A stretch of DNA of 64,000 bases from Pelagibacterales bacterium SAG-MED30 (GTDB lineage Bacteria; Pseudomonadota; Alphaproteobacteria; Pelagibacterales; Pelagibacteraceae), in NCBI GenBank assembly GCA_014653775.1, contig JACWEA010000001.1, positions 62,001 through 126,000 of the forward strand. Reading direction: 5' to 3'. Numbering within the stretch: the stretch's first letter is position 1; every line of letters begins with the position of its first letter. Below, in pieces: positions 19,644 through 30,754 of this stretch. Below the pieces are notes generated by a model that was not told the DNA's origin, did not search any database, and was given only the letters and a program-made list of their open reading frames with translations. The position numbers and the translations under genes are program-made.

Positions 19644-20605
19644 TTTTTATCTAAAAACTTTAAAGCTTGAATTAAACTTTTAGGGTTTGATTTATTTTTG
19701 CCAAACATTTTTTCATTAGGTCCGTGATCAGGAGAAACCCTAAAAAAAGGCAATCCCATAGTTATATTAATAGCATTATATTCAAATAAAGTTTTTAAAG
19801 GAGCTAAAACTTGATCATGATACATCCCTAAAATAACATTAAATTTATTTCTATTAGTTTTTAAAAATATTGTGTCAGCTGAAAACGGCCCTTTAACTTT
19901 AATCTTTTTCTTAATAGATGATTTAATTGCAGGGGCTACTATTTTTTCATCCTCATTGAATTTATTGATACTTTCGCAATGAGGATTTAATCCCGTAACA
20001 CCGATCATTGGAATTAATTTTAATTTTTTTTTAAAAAAATCATTAATCATTTTAATTTTATTTTCTATTAACTTTTTTGTAATTTTTTTTGGAACTAACT
20101 TAAGAGGTAAATGAGTAGTTAAAGGACAAACAGATATTTCATTATTGTATATTAACATTCCAGTTTCTTTAATATCAAATTTAGAAGCTACATATTCTGT
20201 AATACCCAGAAATTTTTTATTTAAAAATGTTTTTTTATTAATTGGTCCATTAATAAACTTGTGAGTATAACCACTTTTAATTATTCTAAATGCAATATTA
20301 AAACAATTATTAATATATTCATTTTTTAATTTAATGTTTAGTTTTCGATTATTTGAAACTTCATAACTTACATCTATAAGATTTATTTTTTTATTATTAA
20401 TTTTTAGATTTTTAATATTATTTTTATCTAAAATTCTTATCTTTTTATTAAATTTAAATTTTTTTATTTGATTTTTCAATTCTCTTTTTGAGCATATTAA
20501 TATTAATGGACTTTTATATTTTATATTTTTTATAGATTTAAAAAAAATTTCTATGAAAACACTCTTGGGCTCTCCCGCTACTAAAAGAATTGGTTTAATT
20601 TTCAT
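19640..20605 (-). CDS. pdxA: 4-hydroxythreonine-4-phosphate dehydrogenase PdxA
   Basis: VAGEPKS, INKKTF, TGLNPHCES, GPFSADTIF, GMYHDQVLAPLKT, FFRVSPDHGPNE. Confidence 0.94.
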   Translation of the reverse strand: MKIKPILLVAGEPKSVFIEIFFKSIKNIKYKSPLILICSKRELKNQIKKFKFNKKIRILDKNNIKNLKINNKKINLIDVSYEVSNNRKLNIKLKNEYINNCFNIAFRIIKSGYTHKFINGPINKKTFLNKKFLGITEYVASKFDIKETGMLIYNNEISVCPLTTHLPLKLVPKKITKKLIENKIKMINDFFKKKLKLIPMIGVTGLNPHCESINKFNEDEKIVAPAIKSSIKKKIKVKGPFSADTIFLKTNRNKFNVILGMYHDQVLAPLKTLFEYNAINITMGLPFFRVSPDHGPNEKMFGKNKSNPKSLIQALKFLDKK

Positions 20606-21530
20606 TAATTGAATAATTAATTTTTGATTTATTAAAATAAATTCTAGAAAATTGATTTAGTTGTTTATTAGTTTCTAACTGAATTAATTTGTTTAGTTCT
20701 TTTTGTTTATCAATTTTAATTTCACTAACTTTTATTTGATCAATCTTTAATAATAGATAACTATTTCCAATTTTTATTAAATCTGTATATTCTGTTTCTT
20801 TAAGCATACTTAATTTATCAGATATTAAATTTGATAAACTGTTCTCATTTACCCAACCCAATTTACCTCCAAATTTCGAACTTTCAGAAATGCTATAAAT
20901 ATTTGCTGTATTATTAAAGCCTATGTCATTGATACTTAGTTTAATTTGATTAAATAAGTTTTCTAAACTTTCATCTTTTTTTTTTTTAAAAATTATCTCT
21001 GATAAAAGATATTCTTTTTGATTTTCATTTTTAATATTGTTAATTTTTTCAATTAATTTTTTTTTATCAATTTTTACTTGTTGATTATATTTATTGTAAA
21101 TTAGTTCGTTCCATAATAATTCTAATTTTATTTTTTCTTTAATTTCATTGATTGAATAATTATCTTTTGAGTCTAGTTCATTTATAAATTCTTTTTCTGA
21201 ATTATAATTTAATTTCGAGTATAGATTTTTTAAATATTCCTCAACAAATTCATTATTTTTATTGATATCTACAAATTTGATAATTTCTTTTTCTTTTATT
21301 ATTTCGTTCACTAAGGATATTTTAGCTAATTCTAATACTTTATTATTATTTAATTGGTTTAAGCCTGGATTTAAAATTTTTAGATATTCTGCTTCTTTTT
21401 CTAAATCAATATTTGTTATGATTTCGTCATTAACTTTTACTTTAATAATGATACTGGCATATAAATCATTATTTAAAAAAATTATAAGTAATAAACAAAA
21501 TATTAAAATAAGTTGTATCTTTTTGATCAT
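20595..21530 (-). CDS. surA: SurA-like periplasmic peptidyl-prolyl isomerase/chaperone
   Basis: Signal-like N-terminus, IIIKVKVNDEIITNIDLEKEA SurA N-domain pattern, a single parvulin-like segment (SSKFGGKLGWVNE...); located between pdxA and lptD. Confidence 0.8.
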   Translation of the reverse strand: MIKKIQLILIFCLLLIIFLNNDLYASIIIKVKVNDEIITNIDLEKEAEYLKILNPGLNQLNNNKVLELAKISLVNEIIKEKEIIKFVDINKNNEFVEEYLKNLYSKLNYNSEKEFINELDSKDNYSINEIKEKIKLELLWNELIYNKYNQQVKIDKKKLIEKINNIKNENQKEYLLSEIIFKKKKDESLENLFNQIKLSINDIGFNNTANIYSISESSKFGGKLGWVNENSLSNLISDKLSMLKETEYTDLIKIGNSYLLLKIDQIKVSEIKIDKQKELNKLIQLETNKQLNQFSRIYFNKSKINYSINEN

Positions 21531-24013
21531 TAATTTTTAAGATTATGACTACTTGCTTCTCCAAAAGGAATTATAGTCAATTTAAAGAAAATACTTTCAC
21601 TAGGATCTATGTCTCTATCATCATAATATTCTTTATTGTACTCTAATGAAGCTGCAAGACAGTCATTTTTGTATTGATAAACCAAATTATAGTATTCGGT
21701 TAAATCTGCAGTTTTATTTTCTCTTGTTGAATAGGATAGATTATTTGAATTATTAAATAAATATTTTGCAGTACTTGTAAGATATGAGTTTTTATCTATT
21801 GTATTGTTTTCATTTACGTAATCAAAAGTTGTAACAAAGTTATTGATTTTAAATTCTGTTATTAAATTTTCATATTCTATATCAGAAAGATTATTTTTGA
21901 TTGATGAGTTATATTTTATATTAAAAAATTCGTAAGGATTAAATATAGTTTCAGTAAAGAAATTTGAAGTTTTTTGTCCTAGTTGATTATTAGTGGGCAA
22001 ATCTTTATTTTCTTTAAATCTAAAATTGTTAGCAAGTTTTACATTTAATAATTCTCTAGTATTTTCTTTATCATAAATTGAATAATCGCTACCATAAGCT
22101 AGAGAAATACCTCCTTCTATAGAGTCATTATCAATTTCTCGATTCAAAGAGAATAAATTATTAGCATCAATTTTAGTATTTTTTTCTTTATGATCTTTAG
22201 TATGAGCTGGAGCTAATTTTAAACTCATTTTTGGTCTTAAAATATTTTGATATTTATTACTCTCTTTGATTAAAGGTAATGTAGAATTATATTGTAATAA
22301 AGATGATAAATATATATTTTCATCATCTTTGTGTTTTGATGATTTTTTGCTATCTGTATTAGCATTTTTAACTATAAACTCGTAGTTATTATAAAATCCC
22401 GTTCCAGTTATTTTTGGATAGGAGGTAAAAATAAGATCATTAACATTTGATTTTTCAAATATATTAGTACTATAATTTCTAATTAAATTTTGGGATTTAA
22501 AAGAAAAATCCCCTTTCAAATTTGTTTTATTTTCGATTTTTTTTACTAGATCTATTTTAGGTAAAATAAATTCATACCTATCAGTACTATTTTTATTTAA
22601 ATTTTCATAAACTGTAGATTCAAAATTTAATGAAATGTCATTAGAGTATAAATTTAATTTTAAAGAATTTTCTAAAATATCTTGATCAGTTATTATTTCA
22701 GTTTCAATTTTGTTTTTCTTTAAATAAGTATCATTAGAAGTTTTTTGAATTTTTAAATCAAGTTTACTATCTTCAAATTTACTAAAGTCTAAATTTTTAT
22801 CAAATTCATAGAAAACATGGTTTTTTGAACTTTTGTTTTTTTCTCCAAAAAAACTTAAATCTGCAATGTGATTACTTTTTCTATTAGCTTGTCTATATTC
22901 AGTCTGTAATAGAATTTTGTCATCTGAGTAAAACCTAGGAGAAAAAGTTGCATCTTTATTTTTTGAAATAGCTAAAAAATATGGTGTATTTAAATAATTA
23001 GATGAATTGTTCATATTATTTACTGATGGAATTAAGAAACCAGACTGCCTTTTTACTGTTGGATCGGGGTGAAAAAACTTTGGAAAATACATAACTGGTA
23101 GATCATAAACACTTAATAATGCATTTTTATAATTTATGACTTTGTTTTTTTTATCATGTTCAATTTTTTCAGCAGATAATTGCCAAGGAGGACAACCATC
23201 TCTTCTTTTGCAGGTTGTAAAAATACCTTTAGTTATTGTAGCAGTGTTAGTATCATTTATAATGCTATTACCTTTTAATCTAGGTTCATTGTTTTTATTA
23301 AAAGATTTATTATTTAATTCAATACTAACATCTTTTCCAAATAATCTATTAGTTTTTGTATTAATATAAGCCAATGAAGTTTTTAGAGTGTTATTTGAAT
23401 TATCTTTAAAATCTAAATTATTTAGTTTTAATAAACTTTTATTAATTTCATAAAAAAAATTATCAACTTTATAAGTATTTAAAACTTTATCTTTAATTTC
23501 GGTCTTGGTATCAGATTTAATAACTCTTTCTTTTTGATTATATGAAATTTCCTCAGTTTTAATTTTAAGTTCATTATCAATGTCAGTTATGATAACATTA
23601 TTGATAGCCTTAATAATTATTTTTTTTTGGTCATAAAAAATTGAATCTGATGTAATTAATAAATTATTTTCTTTATCTAAAATTTTAGTATTTCCATTGG
23701 CTTTAATTAATAAATTTTTTTGATCAATAATTGAATTATCAAAATCTATTTCTAATTTTTTTGAATTTATTAATAGTTTTCCATTACCAAATGTTTCTAA
23801 AATATTTAATTTTTTATTGTATTCAAATTTATTTGCATTAATTTCTAAATCTCTATCAGAAGATATAACCTTACCTTTTCCAGCAGTAATAAATTCTCCA
23901 TTATCAATTATTTCTATATTTTTTGTTTTAAAAATAAACTCTTCTGTAAAAGCTTGGCTATTTAAAAAACATAAACTTAATATAAAAATTAATAATCTAT
24001 TTTTCATTAACAT
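21530..24013 (-). CDS. lptD: LPS-assembly protein LptD
   Basis: OstA-like N-terminal repeats, conserved Cys region TTCKRRDGCPPWQLSA, YDLPVMYFPKFFHPDPTVKRQSGFLIP. Confidence 0.93.
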   Translation of the reverse strand: MLMKNRLLIFILSLCFLNSQAFTEEFIFKTKNIEIIDNGEFITAGKGKVISSDRDLEINANKFEYNKKLNILETFGNGKLLINSKKLEIDFDNSIIDQKNLLIKANGNTKILDKENNLLITSDSIFYDQKKIIIKAINNVIITDIDNELKIKTEEISYNQKERVIKSDTKTEIKDKVLNTYKVDNFFYEINKSLLKLNNLDFKDNSNNTLKTSLAYINTKTNRLFGKDVSIELNNKSFNKNNEPRLKGNSIINDTNTATITKGIFTTCKRRDGCPPWQLSAEKIEHDKKNKVINYKNALLSVYDLPVMYFPKFFHPDPTVKRQSGFLIPSVNNMNNSSNYLNTPYFLAISKNKDATFSPRFYSDDKILLQTEYRQANRKSNHIADLSFFGEKNKSSKNHVFYEFDKNLDFSKFEDSKLDLKIQKTSNDTYLKKNKIETEIITDQDILENSLKLNLYSNDISLNFESTVYENLNKNSTDRYEFILPKIDLVKKIENKTNLKGDFSFKSQNLIRNYSTNIFEKSNVNDLIFTSYPKITGTGFYNNYEFIVKNANTDSKKSSKHKDDENIYLSSLLQYNSTLPLIKESNKYQNILRPKMSLKLAPAHTKDHKEKNTKIDANNLFSLNREIDNDSIEGGISLAYGSDYSIYDKENTRELLNVKLANNFRFKENKDLPTNNQLGQKTSNFFTETIFNPYEFFNIKYNSSIKNNLSDIEYENLITEFKINNFVTTFDYVNENNTIDKNSYLTSTAKYLFNNSNNLSYSTRENKTADLTEYYNLVYQYKNDCLAASLEYNKEYYDDRDIDPSESIFFKLTIIPFGEASSHNLKN

Positions 24014-25076
24014 TAATAAGTCCTATTATTGATATAAATGATAAAATAAACAATGGGAAAAAAATAGATATAAGTATTGGCAACCTACCATTATTTGCCA
24101 GTGAACTAAAAATAAAGTTCATATAGTAAATTAGAACAGACATAATAACACCTAATATAATATTAAATAATAAAGATCTATTACGACTAAAATTAAACAT
24201 TATTATTGATGATAAAATTGTAATTATTCCATAAAATAAAGGCACAGTAAAAAGTTTTAAAATTTGCAACATAATTTCATCTGAAGAATAACCAATTGCT
24301 TCGTATTCTTTTTTTAGTGTAAAAAGATTGATTAAGTTAATAGTAGTAATATTTGAAAATAAACTATTAATTTTTTCCTCATCAAAATTAGTTTCTAGAT
24401 TAATTACACTAGAATTTTTACTTGAAATATTTTCTACTGTAACGATTGGATCATATATTTTCCAATTATTGTTTATAATGTCTATTTTTTCAGATTGGAT
24501 TGTTCTAATTAATGTGAAATTTTTGTCAAACTCATTAATTATAGTTTTATGTAAAATATTACCTTTAATTAAACTAGATTTAACTATTAAAGTATTTTCA
24601 TTTATTTCATCTTTTATCCAAAGACCACTATCTGTTACCATTGCTAAATATTTATTATCATTTGAGAGTTGGTTTTTTAAATTTAAATAATGAAATTTTA
24701 ATTTAGATGCTAAATTATAATAAATTCCTACACTAATTATGCCCATTATAATTGATGATAAGAATAAAATTTTGATAATTTTTAAGTTACTTAATCCATT
24801 TTTTTTTAATAGATCCAATTCTTTTTTTTTGAATAATTCATAAAATAAAAATTGAGTTGCTAATAAAAAAATAAATGGAAATATTTCGAATATAGTTATA
24901 GGTAAATTTAATATAGTTAGAAAATAAGGATACCAAATATTTATATCTAAATTCTTAACAAAAGATATTTCTTCAAGAATGTTAAGAATAAATGTCAGAG
25001 CCAAAAAAATTAAACTAATATAAAAAAACTTAATTAAGAAATTAGTTATTAAATATTTTTGATAAATTTTAAGCAT
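23997..25076 (-). CDS. lptG: LPS export permease LptG (YjgP/YjgQ family)
   Basis: Six-TM permease topology, periplasmic beta-rich middle region; next to lptD and a paralogue. Confidence 0.85.
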   Translation of the reverse strand: MLKIYQKYLITNFLIKFFYISLIFLALTFILNILEEISFVKNLDINIWYPYFLTILNLPITIFEIFPFIFLLATQFLFYELFKKKELDLLKKNGLSNLKIIKILFLSSIIMGIISVGIYYNLASKLKFHYLNLKNQLSNDNKYLAMVTDSGLWIKDEINENTLIVKSSLIKGNILHKTIINEFDKNFTLIRTIQSEKIDIINNNWKIYDPIVTVENISSKNSSVINLETNFDEEKINSLFSNITTINLINLFTLKKEYEAIGYSSDEIMLQILKLFTVPLFYGIITILSSIIMFNFSRNRSLLFNIILGVIMSVLIYYMNFIFSSLANNGRLPILISIFFPLFILSFISIIGLINVNEK

Positions 25077-26172
25077 TTTTGATTATCTTAAAAAAAATTA
25101 AATAAGAGGAAATAAATATAAACCATGGAAATATCAGATAAATATAAAATAATATTTCAGATGAAACTGAATATCTCAAAGACGCCTCGGAAATCACAAG
25201 AATAATAAATGTAGTAATAAAAACTAAGTTTCGAATTTTTTTATAATTAATTTTGTTGCTAGAATTTATAATTAAAAAACAAGTAAGAATTCCAATTATA
25301 GGAATATAAATTGGTTTGTATAATCTTTTTAATAGTTCTTGTTTTACTTCCAGTATAGTTTTGTCACAATTAAATGAATCAAATTTTTCAATTTTAATAT
25401 TTTTAAAAAAACAACTTAGTAAACGTAGAGAACTTATTTCTTGTATTTTTGGGACAATAATAGTATTCGTGTCAAAAGTCTTTAAATTAAAATCTATTTG
25501 ATCAAAATCAAAAATATTTATTTTTGATTTTTCATTATTAATCACTCTTCCATTTAAAAGTTTAAATATTTTTTGTTTTTCATTATCAATTAAAATTCCA
25601 TTTTTTGCATAAATCATTTTTGAATTTTCTTTTGTAGAGTCGTCTATAAAAATATCATTATAAGAACCATCTTCATTTTTTTTATCTATAAAAATAGTTA
25701 AATCTTTTACAACATTTATAAATTTACCTTCTTTTATCAATGAAGTGAAAAAATCAATATTAGAATTTTTTAATATTTCTCTACCTTTTAATTGAGAAGA
25801 TGGAGAAACATAAGACCCAAGAAAAATTTGAAAAAGCATCATTAAAATTGACAAAATAATAATCTTATTCGTCAATTGGATTTTATTGATTCCATTTAAC
25901 CAAAAAATATTAAGTTCGTGTCTAAATTCATACATTATCAATGTATAAAAAAGAGAAATAAAAAATATAAAGGGAAGTATTCTATGGATTATTTTAGGAA
26001 AATTTAGAATAGTGAAATAAAAATAAATTTTTAATCCGTGACCATCTTCAGCAACCAAGTCGAAGTAGTTAATTGCTTGTAAAGTCCAAACTATAAAACC
26101 CATTAATATTATTGATGTGGCAAAGAAGCTCAATATATCGTGATTTAATTTTTGAAATATTAATTTTTTCAT
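25069..26172 (-). CDS. lptF: LPS export permease LptF (YjgP/YjgQ family)
   Basis: YjgP/YjgQ-family architecture; SPSSQLKGREILKNSNIDFFTSLIKEGKF; first gene of the lptF-lptG-lptD block. Confidence 0.85.
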   Translation of the reverse strand: MKKLIFQKLNHDILSFFATSIILMGFIVWTLQAINYFDLVAEDGHGLKIYFYFTILNFPKIIHRILPFIFFISLFYTLIMYEFRHELNIFWLNGINKIQLTNKIIILSILMMLFQIFLGSYVSPSSQLKGREILKNSNIDFFTSLIKEGKFINVVKDLTIFIDKKNEDGSYNDIFIDDSTKENSKMIYAKNGILIDNEKQKIFKLLNGRVINNEKSKINIFDFDQIDFNLKTFDTNTIIVPKIQEISSLRLLSCFFKNIKIEKFDSFNCDKTILEVKQELLKRLYKPIYIPIIGILTCFLIINSSNKINYKKIRNLVFITTFIILVISEASLRYSVSSEILFYIYLIFPWFIFISSYLIFFKIIKNA

Positions 26173-26231
26173 TGAAAATAAAAATTTACTTTATATATAC
26201 CATTCAACACGTATAGGGTGTATTAAAAATT

Positions 26232-27689
26232 ATGACTATTCAAATTAACTATAAAAGTACTAGTTTTAAAAAAAACTTGAATAATCTTGTCTTATTTGTT
26301 GATGAAAATTTCAATATAAATCCTTTAAAAAAATACATTTCTAATAATGAGTTTTCTTACATATCTGACTTATTAAAAAATAGTGACTTAAAAAAAAATT
26401 TACTTGTTTTTGAAATTAATTCAAAAAAAACAATATTTTTATCTTCTATTAAAAAAGATCTAAAAATTTCTGATATAGAAAGTTTAGGAGCTAAATTTCA
26501 TGGATATATAAATTATGAAAAAAAAAATGATTATTTTGTAAATTCAGATACTATAAATAGTAAAATAGAAAATTTTTTAGGATATTTTCTGCATGGATTA
26601 AAATTAAAATCTTATGAATTTAACATTTATAAATCAAAAAAAGAAAAAAAATCTATTTCTATTAATGTAATTGGAAATAAGAATAAAGTATCTACTCAAA
26701 ATCAATTGAGATTTAAGGCCTTAGAAGAAGGAACTTTTTTTGCAAGAGATCTTGTGTCAGAACCTGGAAATATATTACACCCAGATGAGTATGCAAAAAG
26801 ATTAAATTCTCTTAAAAAATTTGGTTTAAAAATAAATATTTATGATGATAAAAAATTAAAAAAATTAGGAATGAATGCCTTGTTAGGAGTTGGACAAGGA
26901 AGCATAAGAGGCTCATATCTTGTAACAATGGAATGGAAAGGATTAAAAAAAAACACTAAACCTTTGGCTTTTATTGGTAAGGGAGTTTGTTTTGATACTG
27001 GTGGTATTTCTTTAAAACCTGCAAAATTCATGGAAGACATGACTTACGATATGGCGGGGTCCGCAGCGGTTGTAGGTTTAATGAAAAATTTAGCAATAAG
27101 AAAAGCGAAAATTAATGCTGTAGGTGTTGTAGGACTTGTAGAAAATATGCCAGGTGGAAATGCTCAAAGACCCGGAGATATAGTCAAATCATATAGTGGT
27201 AAAACAATAGAAGTATTAAATACAGATGCAGAAGGTAGATTAGTTCTAGCTGATGCTCTAACTTTTACAGAAAAAAAATTTAAACCTAAATTTATGGTAG
27301 ATTTAGCAACTTTAACTGGTGCTATAATAGTTTCTTTAGGTTCTGAATATGCAGGACTTTTTTCAAATAATGATAAATTATCAAAACAGCTATTGGAAGT
27401 AGGTGAAAAAGTTGAAGAGAAATTATGGAGAATGCCTCTAAATAAAAACTTTGATAAACTTATAGATTCAAAAAATGCAGATATGCAAAATATAAATTAT
27501 GTTGGAGGAGCTGGCTCAACTACTGCAGCTCAGTTTTTACAAAGATTTATAATGAATAAAACTCCTTGGGCTCACCTAGATATTGCAGGAATGGCTTTTT
27601 CAAAATATGGAGGAGCTTTAAATTCAGGAGGAGCTACTGGTTTTGGAGTGAGATTATTAAATCAACTTATAGAAGATAATTATGAGTGA
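26232..27689 (+). CDS. pepA: Leucyl aminopeptidase (M17)
   Basis: [46 protein letters not shown] metal-binding signature. Confidence 0.97.
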   Translation: MTIQINYKSTSFKKNLNNLVLFVDENFNINPLKKYISNNEFSYISDLLKNSDLKKNLLVFEINSKKTIFLSSIKKDLKISDIESLGAKFHGYINYEKKNDYFVNSDTINSKIENFLGYFLHGLKLKSYEFNIYKSKKEKKSISINVIGNKNKVSTQNQLRFKALEEGTFFARDLVSEPGNILHPDEYAKRLNSLKKFGLKINIYDDKKLKKLGMNALLGVGQGSIRGSYLVTMEWKGLKKNTKPLAFIGKGVCFDTGGISLKPAKFMEDMTYDMAGSAAVVGLMKNLAIRKAKINAVGVVGLVENMPGGNAQRPGDIVKSYSGKTIEVLNTDAEGRLVLADALTFTEKKFKPKFMVDLATLTGAIIVSLGSEYAGLFSNNDKLSKQLLEVGEKVEEKLWRMPLNKNFDKLIDSKNADMQNINYVGGAGSTTAAQFLQRFIMNKTPWAHLDIAGMAFSKYGGALNSGGATGFGVRLLNQLIEDNYE

Positions 27690-28092
27690 TAAAGAGCAAA
27701 CACTTTCAATTATTAAGCCAGATGCAGTAGAAAGAAATCTTGATAATGAAATAAAAGAAATTTTTAAAAACAATGGTTTTCAAATAGTTAAAGAAAAGAA
27801 AATTCAGATAGAAAAATCAGAAGCTGAAAAGTTTTATAATGTTCATCAAACAAAGCCTTTTTATAATGATTTATGTGCATATTTATCATCAGGACCAATT
27901 GTTGTTATGGTTCTAGAGAAAGAAAATGCAGTTTTAGCTAACCGAGAGTTAATGGGAGCAACGAATCCCAATGATGCTCAAGAAGGAACTATAAGAAAAA
28001 AATATGGAATTTCAATTGATAAAAACTCAGTTCATGGATCAGATAGCCTTGAAAATGCAAAAATTGAAATTAATTTCTTTTTTAAAGATTAG
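27682..28092 (+). CDS. ndk: Nucleoside diphosphate kinase
   Basis: [21 protein letters not shown], active-site NSVHGSDS. Confidence 0.97.
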   Translation: MSDKEQTLSIIKPDAVERNLDNEIKEIFKNNGFQIVKEKKIQIEKSEAEKFYNVHQTKPFYNDLCAYLSSGPIVVMVLEKENAVLANRELMGATNPNDAQEGTIRKKYGISIDKNSVHGSDSLENAKIEINFFFKD

Positions 28093-28666
28093 ATAAAACT
28101 TTCTTTAGGGCTTTTGGATAAATAATATGTTCATGTTTAAGAACTCTTTTATTTAGACTGTTAAATGTATCATTTTTTAAAATTCTTACTTTTTTTTGTA
28201 GAATAATTTTTCCCGAGTCTAATTTTGAATTAACATAGTGTACTGTACATCCTGAATATTTTTCTCTATTATTCATAGCTCTTTGGTGAGTGTTTAGTCC
28301 TTTATATTTTGGTAACAAAGATGGATGAATATTTATTATCTTTCCTTTGAAATTTTTAATAAAATTTTTAGAGAGAATTTTCATAAATCCAGCAAGACAT
28401 ATTAAATTCACCTTATTTTTTTTTAATTCTAAAAGAATTTTTTTTTCTGCATTTTTAATATTTGAATAATTAATAATTCTTTTCTCTATTTTGAATTTTT
28501 TTGCAAAATTTAAACCTTTAGCTTTTGGATTATTTGTAATAATCAATGTTATTTTAAACTTAGAATTCTTTTTAAAAGAATGAATAATTAGATTTTTAAG
28601 ATTACTACCAGTTCCAGATATGAATATAGAAATGTTTATTTTTTTAAGCCCAGTCAATTTTAGCAT
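28082..28666 (-). CDS. purN: Phosphoribosylglycinamide formyltransferase PurN
   Basis: SGTGSNLKNLI, LAGFMKIL, NIHPSLLPKYKGLNTHQRA, GCTVHYVN. Confidence 0.95.
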   Translation of the reverse strand: MLKLTGLKKINISIFISGTGSNLKNLIIHSFKKNSKFKITLIITNNPKAKGLNFAKKFKIEKRIINYSNIKNAEKKILLELKKNKVNLICLAGFMKILSKNFIKNFKGKIINIHPSLLPKYKGLNTHQRAMNNREKYSGCTVHYVNSKLDSGKIILQKKVRILKNDTFNSLNKRVLKHEHIIYPKALKKVLSNL

Positions 28667-29672
28667 TTAATCTTACTTTATTTGAACCATTAATTATTTT
28701 TCCAATTACGTAAGGTTTGAATTCTTTTGAAAAAAACTTTTCTATTTTTTGCAAATTTTTTGGCCTTACTATTAAGCAAAAACCAATACCACAATTAAAC
28801 GTTTTTAACATTTCTTTATCAGAAACATTATTTTTCTTTAACCATTTAAAAATTTTTAAAGTTTTCACTCTACTTAAATTAATATCTGCACATAATTTGT
28901 TAGGAATAATACGACTAATGTTATCAGCTAATCCTCCTCCTGTTATATTTGCGCAGCCATTTAATAGATTTTGTTCAATTAAATTTAATACTTCATTAAC
29001 ATAAATTTTGGTAGGTTTAATAAGCTCTCTTCTTAAAAAATTATTTTTAATTATATTTATTTTTTTTATCTTCAAAAGGTGTCTGATTAAAGAATATCCA
29101 TTTGAATGCACTCCACTTGAAGGTATTGCTAAAATTAAGTCATTTTTTTTAATTTTTTTTTTATTTAAAATTTTGTTTTGACTAACAACACCTACAGCAA
29201 ATCCAGCAATATCAAATTTCCCTTTTTCATATGTTCCTGGCATTTCTGCAGTTTCACCACCAACCAATTCACAATTTGCTATTTTACATCCTTTGATAAT
29301 TCCTTTCAAAATTGATTTAAGTTTATTTAAATCAATTTTGTTAATAGAAATGTAATCTAAAAATATAATAGGTTTTGCACCCTGAACAATTAAATCATTT
29401 ACACTCATAGCTACCAAATCTATACCGATAGTGTCATATTTTTTAATTAGGTTTGCTATTTCAATCTTAGTTCCAACTCCATCAGTGCAAGCAACAATTT
29501 TTGGCCTTTTAATATTTTTAGGAATATCTGAAATAGACCCAAATCCACCAATATTATGGAACTTTTTTTTGCCTTGTTTTTTTGATGATAATTTAGATAT
29601 GAAATTTACAAATTTATCAGCAGCATCAATATTGACACCACTTTTTTTATAGGTGAAGACAGTTTTATTCAT
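28644..29672 (-). CDS. purM: Phosphoribosylformylglycinamidine cyclo-ligase PurM
   Basis: YKKSGVNIDAADKFV, CTDGVGTK, DLVAMSVNDLIVQGAKPIIFLDYI, GGETAEMPGTY, GVHSNGYSL. Confidence 0.97.
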   Translation of the reverse strand: MNKTVFTYKKSGVNIDAADKFVNFISKLSSKKQGKKKFHNIGGFGSISDIPKNIKRPKIVACTDGVGTKIEIANLIKKYDTIGIDLVAMSVNDLIVQGAKPIIFLDYISINKIDLNKLKSILKGIIKGCKIANCELVGGETAEMPGTYEKGKFDIAGFAVGVVSQNKILNKKKIKKNDLILAIPSSGVHSNGYSLIRHLLKIKKINIIKNNFLRRELIKPTKIYVNEVLNLIEQNLLNGCANITGGGLADNISRIIPNKLCADINLSRVKTLKIFKWLKKNNVSDKEMLKTFNCGIGFCLIVRPKNLQKIEKFFSKEFKPYVIGKIINGSNKVRLNAKIDWA

Positions 29673-29692
29673 TACTATAATAATTAGTTTAA

Positions 29693-30754
29693 ATGTATTA
29701 TTTTAAAACCTTATATATATTTTTTTTCTTTATAGCTTTAAATTTATTTTTTTTTTCCACAGCAAATGTTTCGGCAAAATCTTTTCAAGTTGATGAAATT
29801 GAAATCTCTGAACCTTTCAGGGAGAAGTTTGATAAAAATTCAGTAATAGACAAAGGTTTTAGAAATGCATTCTTTAAATTAATAAACTTATTAGTAAAAT
29901 CAAATGATTTTAATAAAGTTAAATCTATTAGACTTAACGAAATCAAAAGCATGATTGAGTCTTTTACAATTCAGGATGAAAAATTTATCGATGAAACATA
30001 TTATTTAAAAATAGGTGTTAATTTTGATAAAAGAAAAATTTACAATTATTTAGAAAAAAAAAATATTTTCCCATCTCAAATTAAAAATGAAAAATTTTTA
30101 TTTTTACCTTTAATTATTGATGAAAATAACAATAATATTATTATTTATTCTGATAATCCCATATATGAAAAATGGAATTTAGATACTAATAAAAATTATC
30201 TAATAAACTTTTTATTACCTACAGAAGACTTAGAGGATTTGAATTTTATTAAAAATAATATTGATAATATTGAAAATTATAATTTTCAAGAAATAATAAA
30301 AAAATATTATTTAAATAATTCTATAATATCAATAATTTTTAAAAATAAAGATGATATCAAAGTTTTATCTAAAATTTATATTGAAGATAAAGAAATAATA
30401 TTAAATAACACTTTTAAAAGTTATAATTTTAATAATAAAGAGGAATTAAATTACTTTATTGAAGAATTAAAAATGATTTATGAGGATTTATGGAAAAAAC
30501 AAAATGAAATTAATACATCTATTAAACTTCCATTAATCATTAAAATTGATAATCAAAATTTAAGTATTTCTTTAAAAATTGAAAATATTTTTAAAGAAAT
30601 AGATTTAATAAGTTATTATTCAATTAAAAATTTTGACAAAGATTATATTTATTATGAGATAATTTTTAATGGAACACCTCAAAATTTTATTAAAATTATG
30701 AACGATAGAAATTACAATTTTGATATACAAAATAAAATTTGGATTTTAAAATGA
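29693..30754 (+). CDS. DUF2066-type protein of unknown function, predicted exported
   Basis: N-terminal hydrophobic/signal segment, VDEIEISEPFREKFDKNSVIDKGFRNAFFKLI pattern; located upstream of the DnaA-related hda-like gene as in other alphaproteobacteria. Confidence 0.65.
   Translation: MYYFKTLYIFFFFIALNLFFFSTANVSAKSFQVDEIEISEPFREKFDKNSVIDKGFRNAFFKLINLLVKSNDFNKVKSIRLNEIKSMIESFTIQDEKFIDETYYLKIGVNFDKRKIYNYLEKKNIFPSQIKNEKFLFLPLIIDENNNNIIIYSDNPIYEKWNLDTNKNYLINFLLPTEDLEDLNFIKNNIDNIENYNFQEIIKKYYLNNSIISIIFKNKDDIKVLSKIYIEDKEIILNNTFKSYNFNNKEELNYFIEELKMIYEDLWKKQNEINTSIKLPLIIKIDNQNLSISLKIENIFKEIDLISYYSIKNFDKDYIYYEIIFNGTPQNFIKIMNDRNYNFDIQNKIWILK

Noticed and set aside
24328-24690. 120-aa ORF antisense to lptG
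   Set aside because: Antisense artefact in a conserved gene; no motif support.
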